Shown piece after piece: positions 1 through 12,224 of a stretch of DNA of 64,000 nt; position 1 is the stretch's first letter; each line of letters begins with the position of its first letter. This DNA comes from Lineus longissimus. Taxonomy: Eukaryota; Nemertea; Pilidiophora; Heteronemertea; Lineidae. The position numbers and the translations under genes are program-made. The stretch spans positions 2,916,501 through 2,980,500 of the forward strand of contig NC_088311.1 in assembly GCF_910592395.1 (NCBI RefSeq). The letters are read 5' to 3'. The notes beneath the pieces are model-generated. The model made no database searches. It was not told where the DNA came from and worked only from the letters and a program-made list of their open reading frames with translations.

Positions 1-3000
1 TCATCATTTGTGTCAGGGCGACTAACCCCGTGTTATCTAAATCCACTCCAGAATGTTCTAATCCCAATTCCTGCAACTCCTCAGTCTGCAGACTATTATC
101 GTCCATGTTATTTCCAGAATCTTCAATCCGTTGGGCAATTATTCTGTACCGTGTTTCGTTTAGAACACCTTTTGCGCGCAATGTTTTTGGATGGTTCGGT
201 CCGAGCACCTCTTCACTGACTCTAGCCCATTTTTTGAAGTATTCATATGATTTAAGATAGTTTTTGTTGTCTTCGTAGACAATCCCAATGTTTATGTACA
301 GTCTCGACATCAGGATGTGACGCTCTCCATAGAGTTGCATACAAATGTCTAACGCCTCGTGGTAAAGCTGAAACATGGAGCAGAAATGGACTAAATGCTT
401 GCACAGTTACAGACTAGTGTTGTACAGTTCAAGATGACCATCATAATTGGTTGGCTTCACAACACCTGGCTACAAACTTCCTCCATCCAAAGAACAATAG
501 TCAAAAATTGCTTTCTTTTAAAAATCTTTCTGGACTCTAATAGTGTTACTAGATGTATTTTACAACATACCTTCAACTGCTCCATGCTGCCCCTAGGAGC
601 CAGAACACCCTTCGTCATCAGTGCCTCTGCATAGTGACCCTGGTCATTCAGAGCCTTAAAGATTTCTAAGGCACTCTCGATGTACTTGTTTCCTTGCTTT
701 AGAGCCTCGTCACCGTTGAGTGTTGAGTCCGCCCCACATGCATCCCAACTCTCCAAACTAAATGCCAACTTCATCAAACCTATGGCTAGTTTGGCCTGAA
801 AAATAGTTGTAAATAGATTGAGTTCCGAATTAGACTACATACATCACCAATGTGACAGCATGCTCTTTGTTGCCAAAGCAGAGGTGGTCCAAGCACATCA
901 CAAGAGCCAAGGGAACAACAGCCATTATAATCCTGTAGGGCACAGTGGGAGGCATTCAAAGAGGTAACCAACAGAGGAGGAACTGGATGGACGGACATAA
1001 AAAACTGAGCAGGATGCAAGACTTCTGACTTCATCAGCCATGCTGAGGACAGATCAGAGTAGTGCCTCACCATATTGTCAACAGTGCTCGACTCAATGGC
1101 CGCATGACTTTGGGACTTCATTACAATGAAACAGAACTAAATTTGTAATGTGAAGGAGAAAACCAGGAGAAAATCCGAGACCCCATCTTGAATTCTCACC
1201 TTGTGGTAATCCCCCTCCAAGTTCCTCCGTAAAGCTATAGATTTTTCACAGAATGAAATTGTTTTGCGAAGATCTGGTAACTGAGCTGGTGACACGAAAT
1301 CATTCAGTTTTAATTTCTGGAAAACAAGAGGACACCATATCAGCAAGCAACAATATAAAGAAGCTGAATTACACAATACACAATAGCGCATCACTGAAAA
1401 GTCAATTTTAGCTTATAACTCTTTCTACAATCCAGTGCAGTTCTCTAGTTGTTAGAGCTGCAAGCAGCAAGTAGCAAATGATAGAGGAATAGCTCAGGCA
1501 AGGCTGGAGAGTGAATCATACTTACCGCATCATAGATCTCTGACATGAGAAGGTAAAGTTCGACCATACGTTCTGGCCGTTTGCCCATTTCTTGTTCCAG
1601 CTTCATGGCCGTGTTTGCTAATTCCAATGCATCGACATACTGACCAGCCTGCAGGCTGAAAATGTACACAAGCGTCAGCTAATGTTATAGCTGTCAGCTA
1701 ATGTTATAGCTGTCAGCTAATGTTATAGCTGTCAGCTAATGTTATAGCTGTCAGCTAATGTAATAGCGTCAGCATCAGCTAATGTTATAGCTGTCAGCTA
1801 ATGTTATAGTGTCAGCGTCAGCTAATGTTATAGGTGTCAGCTAATGTTATACATGTAGCTGTCAGCTAATGTTATAGCGTCAGCATCAGCTAATGTTATA
1901 GCTGTCAGCTAATGTTATAGCGTCAGCTAATGTTATAGCTGTCAGTTAATGTTATAGCATCAGCGTCAGCTAATGTTGTGGTAGACCGTGCATACTAGCA
2001 AGATCTACCACAACATTAGCATAGTAGATAATAATCAACGTCAGCAGCCCAGGTTATGAGAAAACATTAGTAAAAGTCAAATTTCTACAAATTGAAGTAA
2101 GGATAATGTGATTGGTATGGGCACCCTAAAAAAGAAAGGCCAATTCTCCACTTACAATACTCTTGCCACGTGTTCATGCCTGCGTGCCATTAGGTCCTGA
2201 TCACCACCTTGTTCCGCCTCTAGCTCCGACAGACTCAAACGATAACTGGACACGAGGTTGCCTTCTTCCATCTGCAAAGAGTAAGGAGATGTATTCGTAG
2301 TTGGCAGTGGCGTTAAAACAACCTCCGAGTATTCTCATCAGCATAGCAGGGAATGTATAATGCAAGCTACTGACCTGTACTGTGGGCTGATATCAGACCA
2401 TCTCAAATCTTGACAACAACTCTTTCAGAAATTATATAAGTATGATATAGGGCTGATTCACAACCTCAATAAGAGGAACATTCATTGAATACACAGATAA
2501 GTAGTCCAAAATTCATTGCCTGTTTTGGCCACATCTTCACATGAAGACTAATGGTAAAGAAACATTTCGATTCGACAAATTTTGGTGTGACCCAGCACAT
2601 TTGCCATAACATTCCAATGTAAAACTGAACGAATATGTGTGAAATGAAAAAAACTAGAGGAATGTTTGACTTACCTGTCTCCAGTAGAGCAGAAGCTTAG
2701 CACTGTATTCCTCATTGTAGAGACTATCGAACACATTCCAATCGGTGAGACAATCTGAGAGACGGATAGGGTCATTGATCTGGGTCAGTTGATATGGAAG
2801 CTCCTGAAAAGAAAGATGAAATTTGAGACTTTTCCACAATGCACATTTTTTCAAGGCAGACCACAGCAGAGCTTCCAACTGAAATGTAGGAGGAACAAAA
2901 ATTGATCTCTAAAGTGTTTTTGAAACCTTTATTCAATATGCGGCCAAATCAGCTACAACTGTCACATTTGCTACTCACCGGTCAACACTTTTGTCCTCAG

Positions 3001-6000
3001 GCATTGCTATTGTGTACAAATACAAATCTTCTACTAAGTGAGCCACGGAGGCCTCAAGGCTGCCTTGAACATACCAAGGCTGGGCACTGGTGACTATTCA
3101 TAGTGAAGATCCAGTGTGAGGCAATCACTTACCTCAACTTTTCTTTCTAGGTTATCAGTCTTTTCAAAATATTCAGCGAGTTTTCCATGCCACCATAGCT
3201 TGGTGACCAGCCCCTCTTCTTCAGAGTCATTCAGGGATGAACCAATATTGAAGTACCTTGAATTTGAATATTTAATTTTTTTTAGTGTCGAATCATCTAT
3301 CAGATGTATGTTACAAGCATATTGGTTTCACTTTTAGGAGTTGTACTGGATTCCTTAAAACCTTGCCACGGTTAGTTTCAGACTAGCTGGTGCTCCACAA
3401 AAAGGTCCACTCAATCCTCAAAGGCGACTAGTTCACAGAAATCAGCAAAACCCCTTCCAATATGTTGCAGGAGTGCCTCCGTTACAGACTAACTGAAGAC
3501 AGTCCGTTTCATGATTACCACAGGGATGACAAAAGACACCATGCTGAAAAAATAATCCTAAGTGGAACACGATCAATTACCTCTTTCTAACTGCTTTACT
3601 TATTGCCCGATGGAAGAAGTCTATCCTGCCTTCGCTGCTATCTCCATATGGTCTGAGGAATGCCTTTAGTGTGGAGTTCACTGCAGACCATTTTTCTTCA
3701 CTGAGGATTCGATCCTTCTGGCCTTTCTTCTCACTTGACTCTTTTTCAGCTTTTTCTGTTTCCTCTGAAAAACCAATGAAAATGCAGTTTATCAAATGTT
3801 AGCTTTGGTGTAACTAAGACTAGCCTGTTCTTCTTCCCGCATTCACCAACTTGTGCGCATTCAAGGCCACTAATTAGGGTTACCAGCTACCAGGAAAGAA
3901 GAGCTGTTGTTGACTTGTGGCTCAGACTCTCGGTAAGTGGCCAAGATGTGCCTGGTTCGAACCCACAGGTGGCGTGAGGCTTCAGGCCGCGGATTAGACA
4001 TGAATGATTCATAGTCAGGTATCAAACCATGTTAAACCTATTGGATATATCTGCCCTGACATCCCAAACTCCAGACAAACAAAGCCTAACTAAAAACCAA
4101 AACATCAAACTACAATACCTTTTTCGTCGAAAGGTGATGGCGGCATGAGTGTTTTATCCTCGCTAAGAATTGTGCATAATTCCGTCTGCAGCAAGCCAGA
4201 TGATGACACCTCCAGCAGGCAAAGAACTGCAACTGCCATGTTACCATTTGGCTCTGTCTCTTTTCTTTGTAAAACCATTTCTAATAAACTGAAACAGTAT
4301 AAAGATAGGTTAGTTGAGGTTAGTTAACTGGAATTGTCAGTTGAATCTGCAGACTCTGGAGTCTCAGCCAACAATGAAGCCATAATACATCAACATCGCA
4401 ATCTACATACAATGTGCCCATCCACACTCATTTCTCATGTGATAAGGGGACAAGACACCCCCAGGAGGTCCCTGGACACGTGGCTTATGTCAGCCTAGCA
4501 TAAAGGGTTTTCGTGAAGGGATACCTAAATGTAATGCTCACCTGAACCCTGCAATAGACTTCACACTCATGTTAAACTTTTCAACACTGGCCAATGATTG
4601 GCAATAATAATTAACTACATCAGGACACACTACTTACTTTGTAAGGCCTTCTTCCAGATTATCAATGTCATTATTGATGGAACTGTGATCCTCTATCAAA
4701 CTGAGCTCCTCACATGCAAAAGCCAACCATAACGGATTGGTGGCGCTCTGTTTCTCAAGCAGACGATCCATCTGTGATGAGGTTATGTCCCTATGGTTTT
4801 TCTCTAGAAGTTCTGATGAAATTTCCTGGAGGAAATTATGGCATATCACATAAAAACTTGCATGAAATTCACACACTCAAGAATTTAAGGAATGGATCCT
4901 CTCAAGAAAGGTCACTTGTGGTTTGATAAAAGCAATGTAGGGACACTCAATACATCTGAAGTTTACTAAAAATAGACAACAGACAAGAAAGTGTCCTCAC
5001 TATTGTCTCTCCTTGCATACCAGCTCAGATACTAGTCATCTGGGTTGGGGTAAGAGGAGAAGATGTTGTTCTAATCATTAAGTGCAGGTATGAAAGCAAA
5101 TAAAGAAAGAGAGCAGCATCCTGTATGACACCAGAACTATATATACATGTCTCACCCTTCTAGCCTGTAACGACAGCGTTGGAATATGGAGTTCCTGAGA
5201 CTTGCTTTCTCTCGCCTGTAAGTACTCTAACTCTTTTGAATCAGTCATCATTGAGATAACACAGCGCACTTGAGGGGCCAATTTTCGTGGCAACCAGCTT
5301 AACACTGAGGCGTCCTTGCCAACAGTAAACTGAAAAGAAACAAAGCAAAAATCAACCAAGGAATAGGATTATTGTGCAGATTTAAATTGGTCAAGGATCA
5401 ACAAATAAGATTTTGACAGCTATTTTTCCAAACCAAGGAAAGTTCAATTTAGATATGGCTATACCTGGTTGATTGCATCCATGAAGACGATGGTTGGTGG
5501 AGAATTAGGATTAGACAGATAATGACAACACATCTGACACACAGCAGTCAAGTCCTTTGGCATCGCAGAATCCTGAATATGGAATGAAATACAGTGATGA
5601 GGTGCTATAACAGTTTGTCGATATGCTAACTTTTTTACAGATGATGGGATGATGTATCAAACTCACTAATACAAGAGACGTCCAACCACCTATTTTTGTG
5701 GAGGAATTTGCTTTTAGGAGTTGTGGATGGAGCGTTCAGCCTGGTCACTGAAGTTAAGCAACACCAAGAGCAGTTAATCAGAGGATGGGTAACCTAGAAA
5801 TATAACAAAACACTACAGCCCAGTGTAGCAGGAAAAGTGCTCCATGTGGAACCAGTCCAAAAAGTCTGTTAGTTTGTTTCTTTCCCTACCTGTTGGACAA
5901 TGTTGAATTCTTTAATTAACCGTTTGATAGACTGTTCAAGATCGGTTGATCCAGGGACAGCACCAACAAAATGATAGAACACCTGCCAAGGCTTGTCGCC

Positions 6001-9000
6001 GCGCCTAAAGGGAACAATGAAACAGAAAATATTAACCGTGAGAGAGTCATTGTGAATACTCAAGTCAATACTGTTATACATGTAGGGAATCCAACATGAG
6101 TTCCTATTTGACATCTCAGTCAAAAATCTAACTTATTTTACTTATATGTTCAGGACACCGCTCATCGCAGATAAATCTCAATGTTGATCTGAATGCTGTT
6201 GACTTACATTGAGAGCTCAGAGTTTGCAGCCTTGGTCAGAACTGTCTCTGCAGCTTTTGACATAAGAGATGTTTTGCCAGCACCAGAATCCCCAAGGATC
6301 ACCAACGGAACATCCTTCTCTTCTTGAAAGATGTAGTCTTCAATCTGGAAATCACCAGAAGCATAACATTTTAAGATGTATTTCATTTCAGCATTTTCAA
6401 TCTCACTTGCATGTGGTCATCGAGTCGCTAGATTTTCACATTTTAAGGCAGTGGACAAGATGCAAAACTGAGATTCTTTGAACCTTGTGTTTATACCAGG
6501 GTAAGCAAAACACCGCATCCAAAGTTTTATCTAATTGAGAAATTTGAGTAGCTTGTGATGGACTTCTCCTGCATGTAATTGGCCAAAGAACAACACAAGG
6601 CCATAACCTCACCTGGCACCCAAGAGAAACACACACCAGACAAAGAAGAAGAAAACACAACAATTAGTAAAACTAAGAATGACTTACCAGCTTGACAGAG
6701 TCTTCTCGACCCCGCACAATCTGACTTCTCATTTTTAAGAAATCTTTCTGCATGAGATTGACAATTTCAAAAGGCTCTACAGGCCTCCCGGCCCCCAACT
6801 CCAGACCTATTTTCTTCTTTAACAATTCCAGTAGCTGCAAGAAAACCCATTTTTTATTCAATTGTACTATTGTAAGAAGGTCTGATAAAAACTTTAACAT
6901 TTCAATCTACAATAAAGGAGTTTGAAAACTAAACATTTACCTGCGAAGTAAAGTTTTCATCCATTGTCACCAACTGATGTTGTCTCCTTCTCCCACCGCC
7001 AGAGTACTGACATCCGTACCGAATTATTCTGTCATCCTTTAATAAACAATAGGGGGCGCATTCAATCAGTAGCTGAACTGAAAACCAGTAGTTACAATCC
7101 TTATATTATGCAATCATGGATCATGTGCTGGGAATGATAAGCTAACACATAGTTCATAAGACCCAATAAGATCAAAATATCAAGGTATTTTAAATACTTT
7201 TGAGGTGAAATATTCCAAACAAAGGATTTTCAATTGCTAAATTTTCAGTGTGAAATTACCAAATATTTTCACGCCATTTCCTCATCAAATGGACATATAG
7301 GCCATCAAAACCAGAACCCAATAAATAAGTCATATCTTTGTACAATTTCAACTTATCGATACATTTACATAAACAGGTATACGCACAGGGTATTTCGATT
7401 TGAGGAATCCAGGTAATGTCTCATGGAAGATATCCTGGATAAGTCCCTGAGTGATAAACAATGATTTCACATCATCATCTAGGTCTCCATGGAAACCATC
7501 ATCCCTCATCAGTAATATACCTGCAAATTCAACACAAAATAGTTGGTAAAATTACAGATGAACACAGAGTACAGATGAACAAATCGAGAGCATGTACTTC
7601 ATGTGAAGTGGTTTATACTGAGAAAATACTGCGGTAGCACCACTACACTCTTTCAAAAATAGGTGGAAATGACACACAATGTAAAATTTTTGATCCATGA
7701 TGCAAAGTTCCAATTGAGCCAGTGTGCAGAGCCAAAGGAGCAACTCAATTATAAATTTGAATCCAGCCACGTTTCTTCATCAGCAAGGAAGATAGAGGGG
7801 ACCTGGCCTCACCATTTGGGTTGTCCTCTCTGTAAGCACTGTAAAGAATATCAACTTCTTCTGGTTCCAGGTGAAAATACTTGATGAACTTCTTGAATTG
7901 GTTCATCCTGGCGTCGCTGTCTCCCCATAACGGTACCTTTTCCAACATATCACTGAAGATGATAAGGTTTAATTTGATCACTGATGCAGATACAAGCAGT
8001 CACAGGATTGTCTTATCAACAGATAGGGGAATGTCCCTCTGCTTGTGACACTGAACATAGATGTGAGCTTGAATGCAGCCTGGTGAAACAGTTGGCTGTA
8101 ACTATATGAATAAAGTGTGTCAGAAAAAACAATACAAACCTTGTAACATTGAGAAAGAACGGCATTTGCTTCTCATAATAAAGCACCTTCATCTGTTCGA
8201 GAATCTTCTTCAAATTATCCACCTGATCTGGCGTCTGACCTCCACCCTAAAAAACACACCAATGCCATGATTTTAATCTCCTGTGGATAATGCCCATATC
8301 TCTCTAAAACAGACAATAGATGGTGTCGTTAAACAACAAGTAGTCAGCATGTGTTGCAATCATTTTCTAGACAAACAGGCAATTTCATACACCTGACATG
8401 ATGGCCTGGTGCTAAAAGGTGTCTGCCAGTTGGTTAGCCCATAGGGTAAAAACAGCCATAATTGACAGTGTGAAGGCATTTATTTTACAATTAGGATATA
8501 CCAACCCATCTTATATCGTAACAGTTGAGTTCTTTCCCATGACTAAGACACCAAGATTTCAGAACTGGCATCACCTGCAAATCAAGAATGGGATGGTATT
8601 AAAAAGCTTGAGCACCACAGGTGTTGTATCATAATACATAACAATACACAATTTTCCAGGGAACATATGGTGCAGACAAACATGTTACTCAATACTTGGC
8701 AATGGCAGGGTTTTGAATGCAACCAATTTTTGGGGCAATTTCCTGCTAATTCCCTACAGCTTTTCAAGTAGATCAACCATATCATTCTGATGTTGCCATC
8801 ACTCAAATAAGACGTCTGGTTCCAATGATTAAGTAAAAACAGTCACGCTGTAGCTTGAGCGCCTCAACGCCCATCAATCCTTGACTTCATAGTTACCTCG
8901 TTGATGACAACATGCCTCTCTGTATGGAAATCTCTGTCACAGGATGTAACAAACACATTGATGACGTTATTGCTTCTGTCAGTCTCCATCATAAAACACC

Positions 9001-9259
9001 TGATGACTGAAAGAGTGAAAGCAAAACAAATGAACTTTAATCAATGGCCTGAATGGGGCCAAATGAGATGTTGGGACAAGTATACACTGAGGACAGTAGA
9101 GCATGGAGGTAGTCTTAATAATACCTCCATGAGTAGAGTAACAGAGTTGTCGCTGCCACTGCCCACATGATTCTCATTGAGTTGACTGGTCTCTAGGACC
9201 TCACTTTTGCATTCTTCATCAATCATGGCTATGCTTGCTCTTGATTTTTGACATGACAA
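1..9259 (-). CDS. DUF4062-NACHT-TPR protein (STAND ATPase), 3'-partial, ~22 exons
   Basis: Exons read from GT/AG sites and matching phases: 9088-9259 (tentative), 8897-9006, 8506-8574, 8140-8246, 7813-7952, 7387-7520, 6941-7072, 6688-6834, 6208-6344, 5890-6004, 5465-5572, 5156-5329, 4638-4825, 4119-4288, 3581-3764, 3133-3256, 2675-2803, 2156-2271, 1526-1655, 1200-1316, 571-795, 1-367 (runs off the edge). Counting from the ATG at 8992, about 1036 residues are visible. A DUF4062-like N-terminus (VFVTSCDRDFHTER, then a block ending YDIRW) covers residues ~12-60. The P-loop GDSGAGKTS is at ~293-301, a Walker-B-like IVFMDA at ~387-392, and kinesin-light-chain-type TPRs run from ~750 to the edge. 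The family resembles proteins annotated as TPR repeat-containing DDB_G0287407-like; such STAND ATPases usually act as nucleotide-switched scaffolds or sensors. The start is uncertain: exon 1 joins in frame only through a weak donor at 9087, so translation may begin at 8992. The specific function is unknown. Confidence 0.85.
1670..1980. repeat. 19-bp minisatellite in an intron
   Basis: About 15 head-to-tail copies of a unit close to GCTGTCAGCTAATGTTATA, some shortened to GCGTCAGCTAATGTTATA. It lies in the intron between coding segments 1526-1655 and 2156-2271 of the DUF4062-NACHT-TPR gene. Confidence 0.95.
3905..4020 (+). repeat. tRNA-derived SINE-like fragment
   Basis: An A-box-like stretch (GTGGCTCAGACTC) is followed by a B box (GGTTCGAACCC) about 40 bases on, as in tRNA-derived SINE heads. 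No cloverleaf closes. It lies in an intron, on the strand opposite to the host gene. The exact ends are not visible. Confidence 0.45.
5730..5821 (+). repeat. 5S rRNA-like fragment (pseudogene or 5S-derived SINE)
   Basis: The sequence follows the 3' two thirds of 5S rRNA: CTGAAGTTAAGCA, then GAGCAGTTAATC, GGATGGGTAACC and a terminal CACTACAGCCC. These correspond to the 5S internal promoter and 3' helix. The 5' part is missing and the copy has diverged, so a working 5S gene is unlikely. It is intronic and antisense to the host gene. Confidence 0.55.
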
Positions 9260-9987
9260 GTAGGTAAGTTAAATGGTTGAAGTTAATAGACGAATTCGAA
9301 GACGTTTGGCACTGACCAGTTATAGTTATACGTTTCAGTTCACCTTGAACAAAGGATCACCGTGTCCTTAGGCATTGTCCAAAGTCAGCTTAGGCCTTGT
9401 GACGTGTTCTGAGTGTGCGCATTTGATTTGTTTTGGCACTGATTCGTCTTCTTCAAATTTGACTATGAACCAAAGCAATCATTGAATGAACACCCACCCC
9501 AACACAGTGACGCACAAGCTCGTTTACAAGCCGAAGCTCAATATTGACAATAACATGTACAGTGGGGCCATGCTGTTCTTGGTAGCCCTACTTAGGACAG
9601 TCATGACTGACACAACTGACAGTGACCAGTGGCAGTGGTGAAGGTGAGCGACACTGGCGGATGGCAGATGTCCAAAATCATAAAAATCAGTGGTGGGAAC
9701 ACCAAAACAAACATGCAAAATACAACAAACTCCACGCAATTTTAAACATTATAAACGGTTTCAAAGGATACTTACAACTATAATCTATCAGAAAGGTGTT
9801 AATTTTTGAAAATTTCGAGATGAATTAAGCTCTTTGCAGGGATTATTCACTTGCAATTTTCGGGAAAATAAAATCATCCGCCATGTTTATTTTTATTTTT
9901 TTTACAACATTTTCCACATTTGCCGGGACTACTAGTTATTATCCTCACTAAAAGGTGACAGCATAGACAATTGACCTGCAACGTACC
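9260..9987. promoter_or_regulatory. Upstream region of the DUF4062-NACHT-TPR gene
   Basis: This stretch separates the first visible exon of the minus-strand gene from the satellite array. No convincing coding exon was seen on either strand. It should hold the promoter and any upstream untranslated exon, but no specific element can be named. Confidence 0.35.
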
Positions 9988-12158
9988 TGAAAAGTTCGCG
10001 GGTGAAGGGGTTTTCTTCATGATAATATTGATAATGATAATAATGATGATGCTCTAAGAGCGCTAGCGGATCCAGGAACTGGAAGAAAAGGGAGCGTGCA
10101 CTGCATTTCTCATCAAAATTGCTGCACTACAGGTGTGTTCCAAAATTTCATGGTCAATTTCAAAGATTCTATATCAATTAGGGGGCGTGCCTCTGGTGCA
10201 CCCCCTTGGATACGCGCCTGATAAACGTTCATGGATGAAAGTAGAAAGAAAGCTTTTTAAAAAAAACGATATAAGATTCGCCAGGGTTTGAATCTAATTC
10301 GAATCCGGGCCTGAAAAACGTCCATGGATGAAAAATGGAAAGAAGACCTTTTAAAAAAACGAAAAAATACATCCGCCGGGGTTCAAACCCGTGACCACCC
10401 AATCTAAAGCGCAGCGCTCTAACCGCTGAGCTATCAGGGCGTTCATGTTTGACGTGAGATATTCGGCAATCTGAAGACAGGCCTTAGGGTACGCGCCATG
10501 ATTGTGGCTAGTCACGCTGGCGGAAGAGTAATTGGGTGCAAATAGTTCCAAGGTAACCGTATAACACAATATTACTATAGATATTTCTATATATATCGTA
10601 TATATATAGCTCGGTGATTTTATTGAAAATGTTTGCAGTTGATTTAAATGTTTGAATGGTTTAAAAACAAAATTTTTAGAAGCGAGGTCAACAGGGTCAA
10701 AAGAAATAGTTTTTGGCGCCAATGATGTCGGCAATGGCAGATTTGAATTAAGATTCGAGTCGTTTTTTTTGGAAGCCGAAAGTGCGGATGCACAGGGCAA
10801 TTGCATTTAGAAAGCTTCGCCGACTGATAGTCAAACCATTCCCTGGAGTGCTCGAAAACCTGGAATCAGTGTGTACTTTAACTTGAAAAGTTCGCGGGTG
10901 AAGGGGTTTTCTTCATGATAATATTGATAATGATAATAATGATGATGGTCTAAGAGCGCTAGCGGATCCAGGAACTGGAAGAAAAAGGAGCGTGCACTGC
11001 ATTTCTCATCAAAATTGCTGCACTACAGGTGTGTTCCAAAATTTCATGGTCAATTTCAAAGATTCTATATCAATTAGGGGGCGTGCCTCTGGTGCATCCC
11101 CTTGGATACGCGCCTGATAAACGCTCATGGATGAAAGTAGAAAGAAAGCTTTTAAAAAAAAACGATATAAGATTCGCCAGGGTTTGAATCTAATTCGAAT
11201 CCGGGCCTGATAAACGTTCATGGATGAAAAATGGAAAGAAGACCTTTTAAAAAAACGAAAAAATACATTCGCCGGGTTTCGAACCCGTGACCACCCAATC
11301 TAAAGCGCAGCGCTCTAACCGCTGAGCTATCAGGGCATTCATGTTTGACGTGAGATATTTGGCAATCTGAAGACAGGCCTTAGGGTACGCGCCATGATTG
11401 TGGCTAGGTCACGCTGGCGGAAGAGTAATTGGGTGCAAATAGTTCCAAGGTAACCGTAAAACACAATATTACTATAGATATTTCTTAATATATCGTATAT
11501 ATATAGCTCGGTGATTTTATTGAAAATGTTTGCAGTTGATTTAAATGTTTGAATGGTTTAAAAACAAAATTTTTAGAAGCGAGGTCAACAGGGTCAAAAG
11601 AAATAGTTTTTGTCGCCAATGATGTCGGCAATGGCAGATTTGAATTAAGATTCGAGTCGATTCTTTTGGAAGCCGAAAGTGCGGATGCACAGGGCAATTG
11701 CATTTAGAAAGCTTCGCCGACTGATAGTCAAACCATTCCCTGGAGTGCTCGAAAACCTGGAATCAGTGTGTACTTTAGCTTGAAAAGTTCGCGGGTGAAG
11801 GGGTTTTCTTCATGATAATATTGATAATGATGATGGTCTAAGGGCGCTAGCGGATCCAGGAACTGGAAGAAAAGGGAGCGTGCACTGCATTTCTCATCAA
11901 AATTGCTGCACTACAGGTGTGTTCCAAAATTTCATGGTCAATTTCAAAGATTCTTTATCAATTAGGGGGCGTGCCTCTGGTGCACCCCCTTGGATACGCG
12001 CCTGATAAACGTTCATGGATGAAAGTAGAAAGAAAGCTTCTAAAAAAAAACGATATAAGATTCGCCAGGGTTTGAATCTAATTCGAATCCGGGCCTGATA
12101 AACGTTCATGGATGAAAAATGGAAAGAAGACCTTTTAAAAAAACGAAAAAATACATTC

Positions 12159-12224
12159 GCCGGGGTTCGAACCCGTGACCACCCAATCTGAAGCGCAGAG
12201 CTCTAACCGCTGAGCTATCAGGGC
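12159..12224 (-). repeat. tRNA-like module in each satellite monomer (representative copy)
   Basis: Read on the minus strand it has an A box (TAGCTCAGCGG), the D-arm pair GCTC/GAGC and a B box (GGTTCGAACCC). The anticodon arm (CTGCG against TTGGG around loop CTTTAGA) and the acceptor stem do not pair, so this is not a working tRNA but a tRNA-derived module that could keep a pol III promoter. Copies end at about 10440, 11336, 12224, 13111, 13999, 14894, 15782, 16669, 17557, 18452, 19340, 20227 and 21115 in array 1; 34954, 35851, 36739 and 37994 in array 2; and 41018, 41906, 42794, 43682 and 44569 in array 3, plus a stub at 40121-40130. Confidence 0.75.

Noticed and set aside
12159-12224. Functional tRNA gene array
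   Set aside because: A and B boxes are good, but the anticodon and acceptor stems do not pair and the loop would give a UUA anticodon, so these are tRNA-derived repeats.
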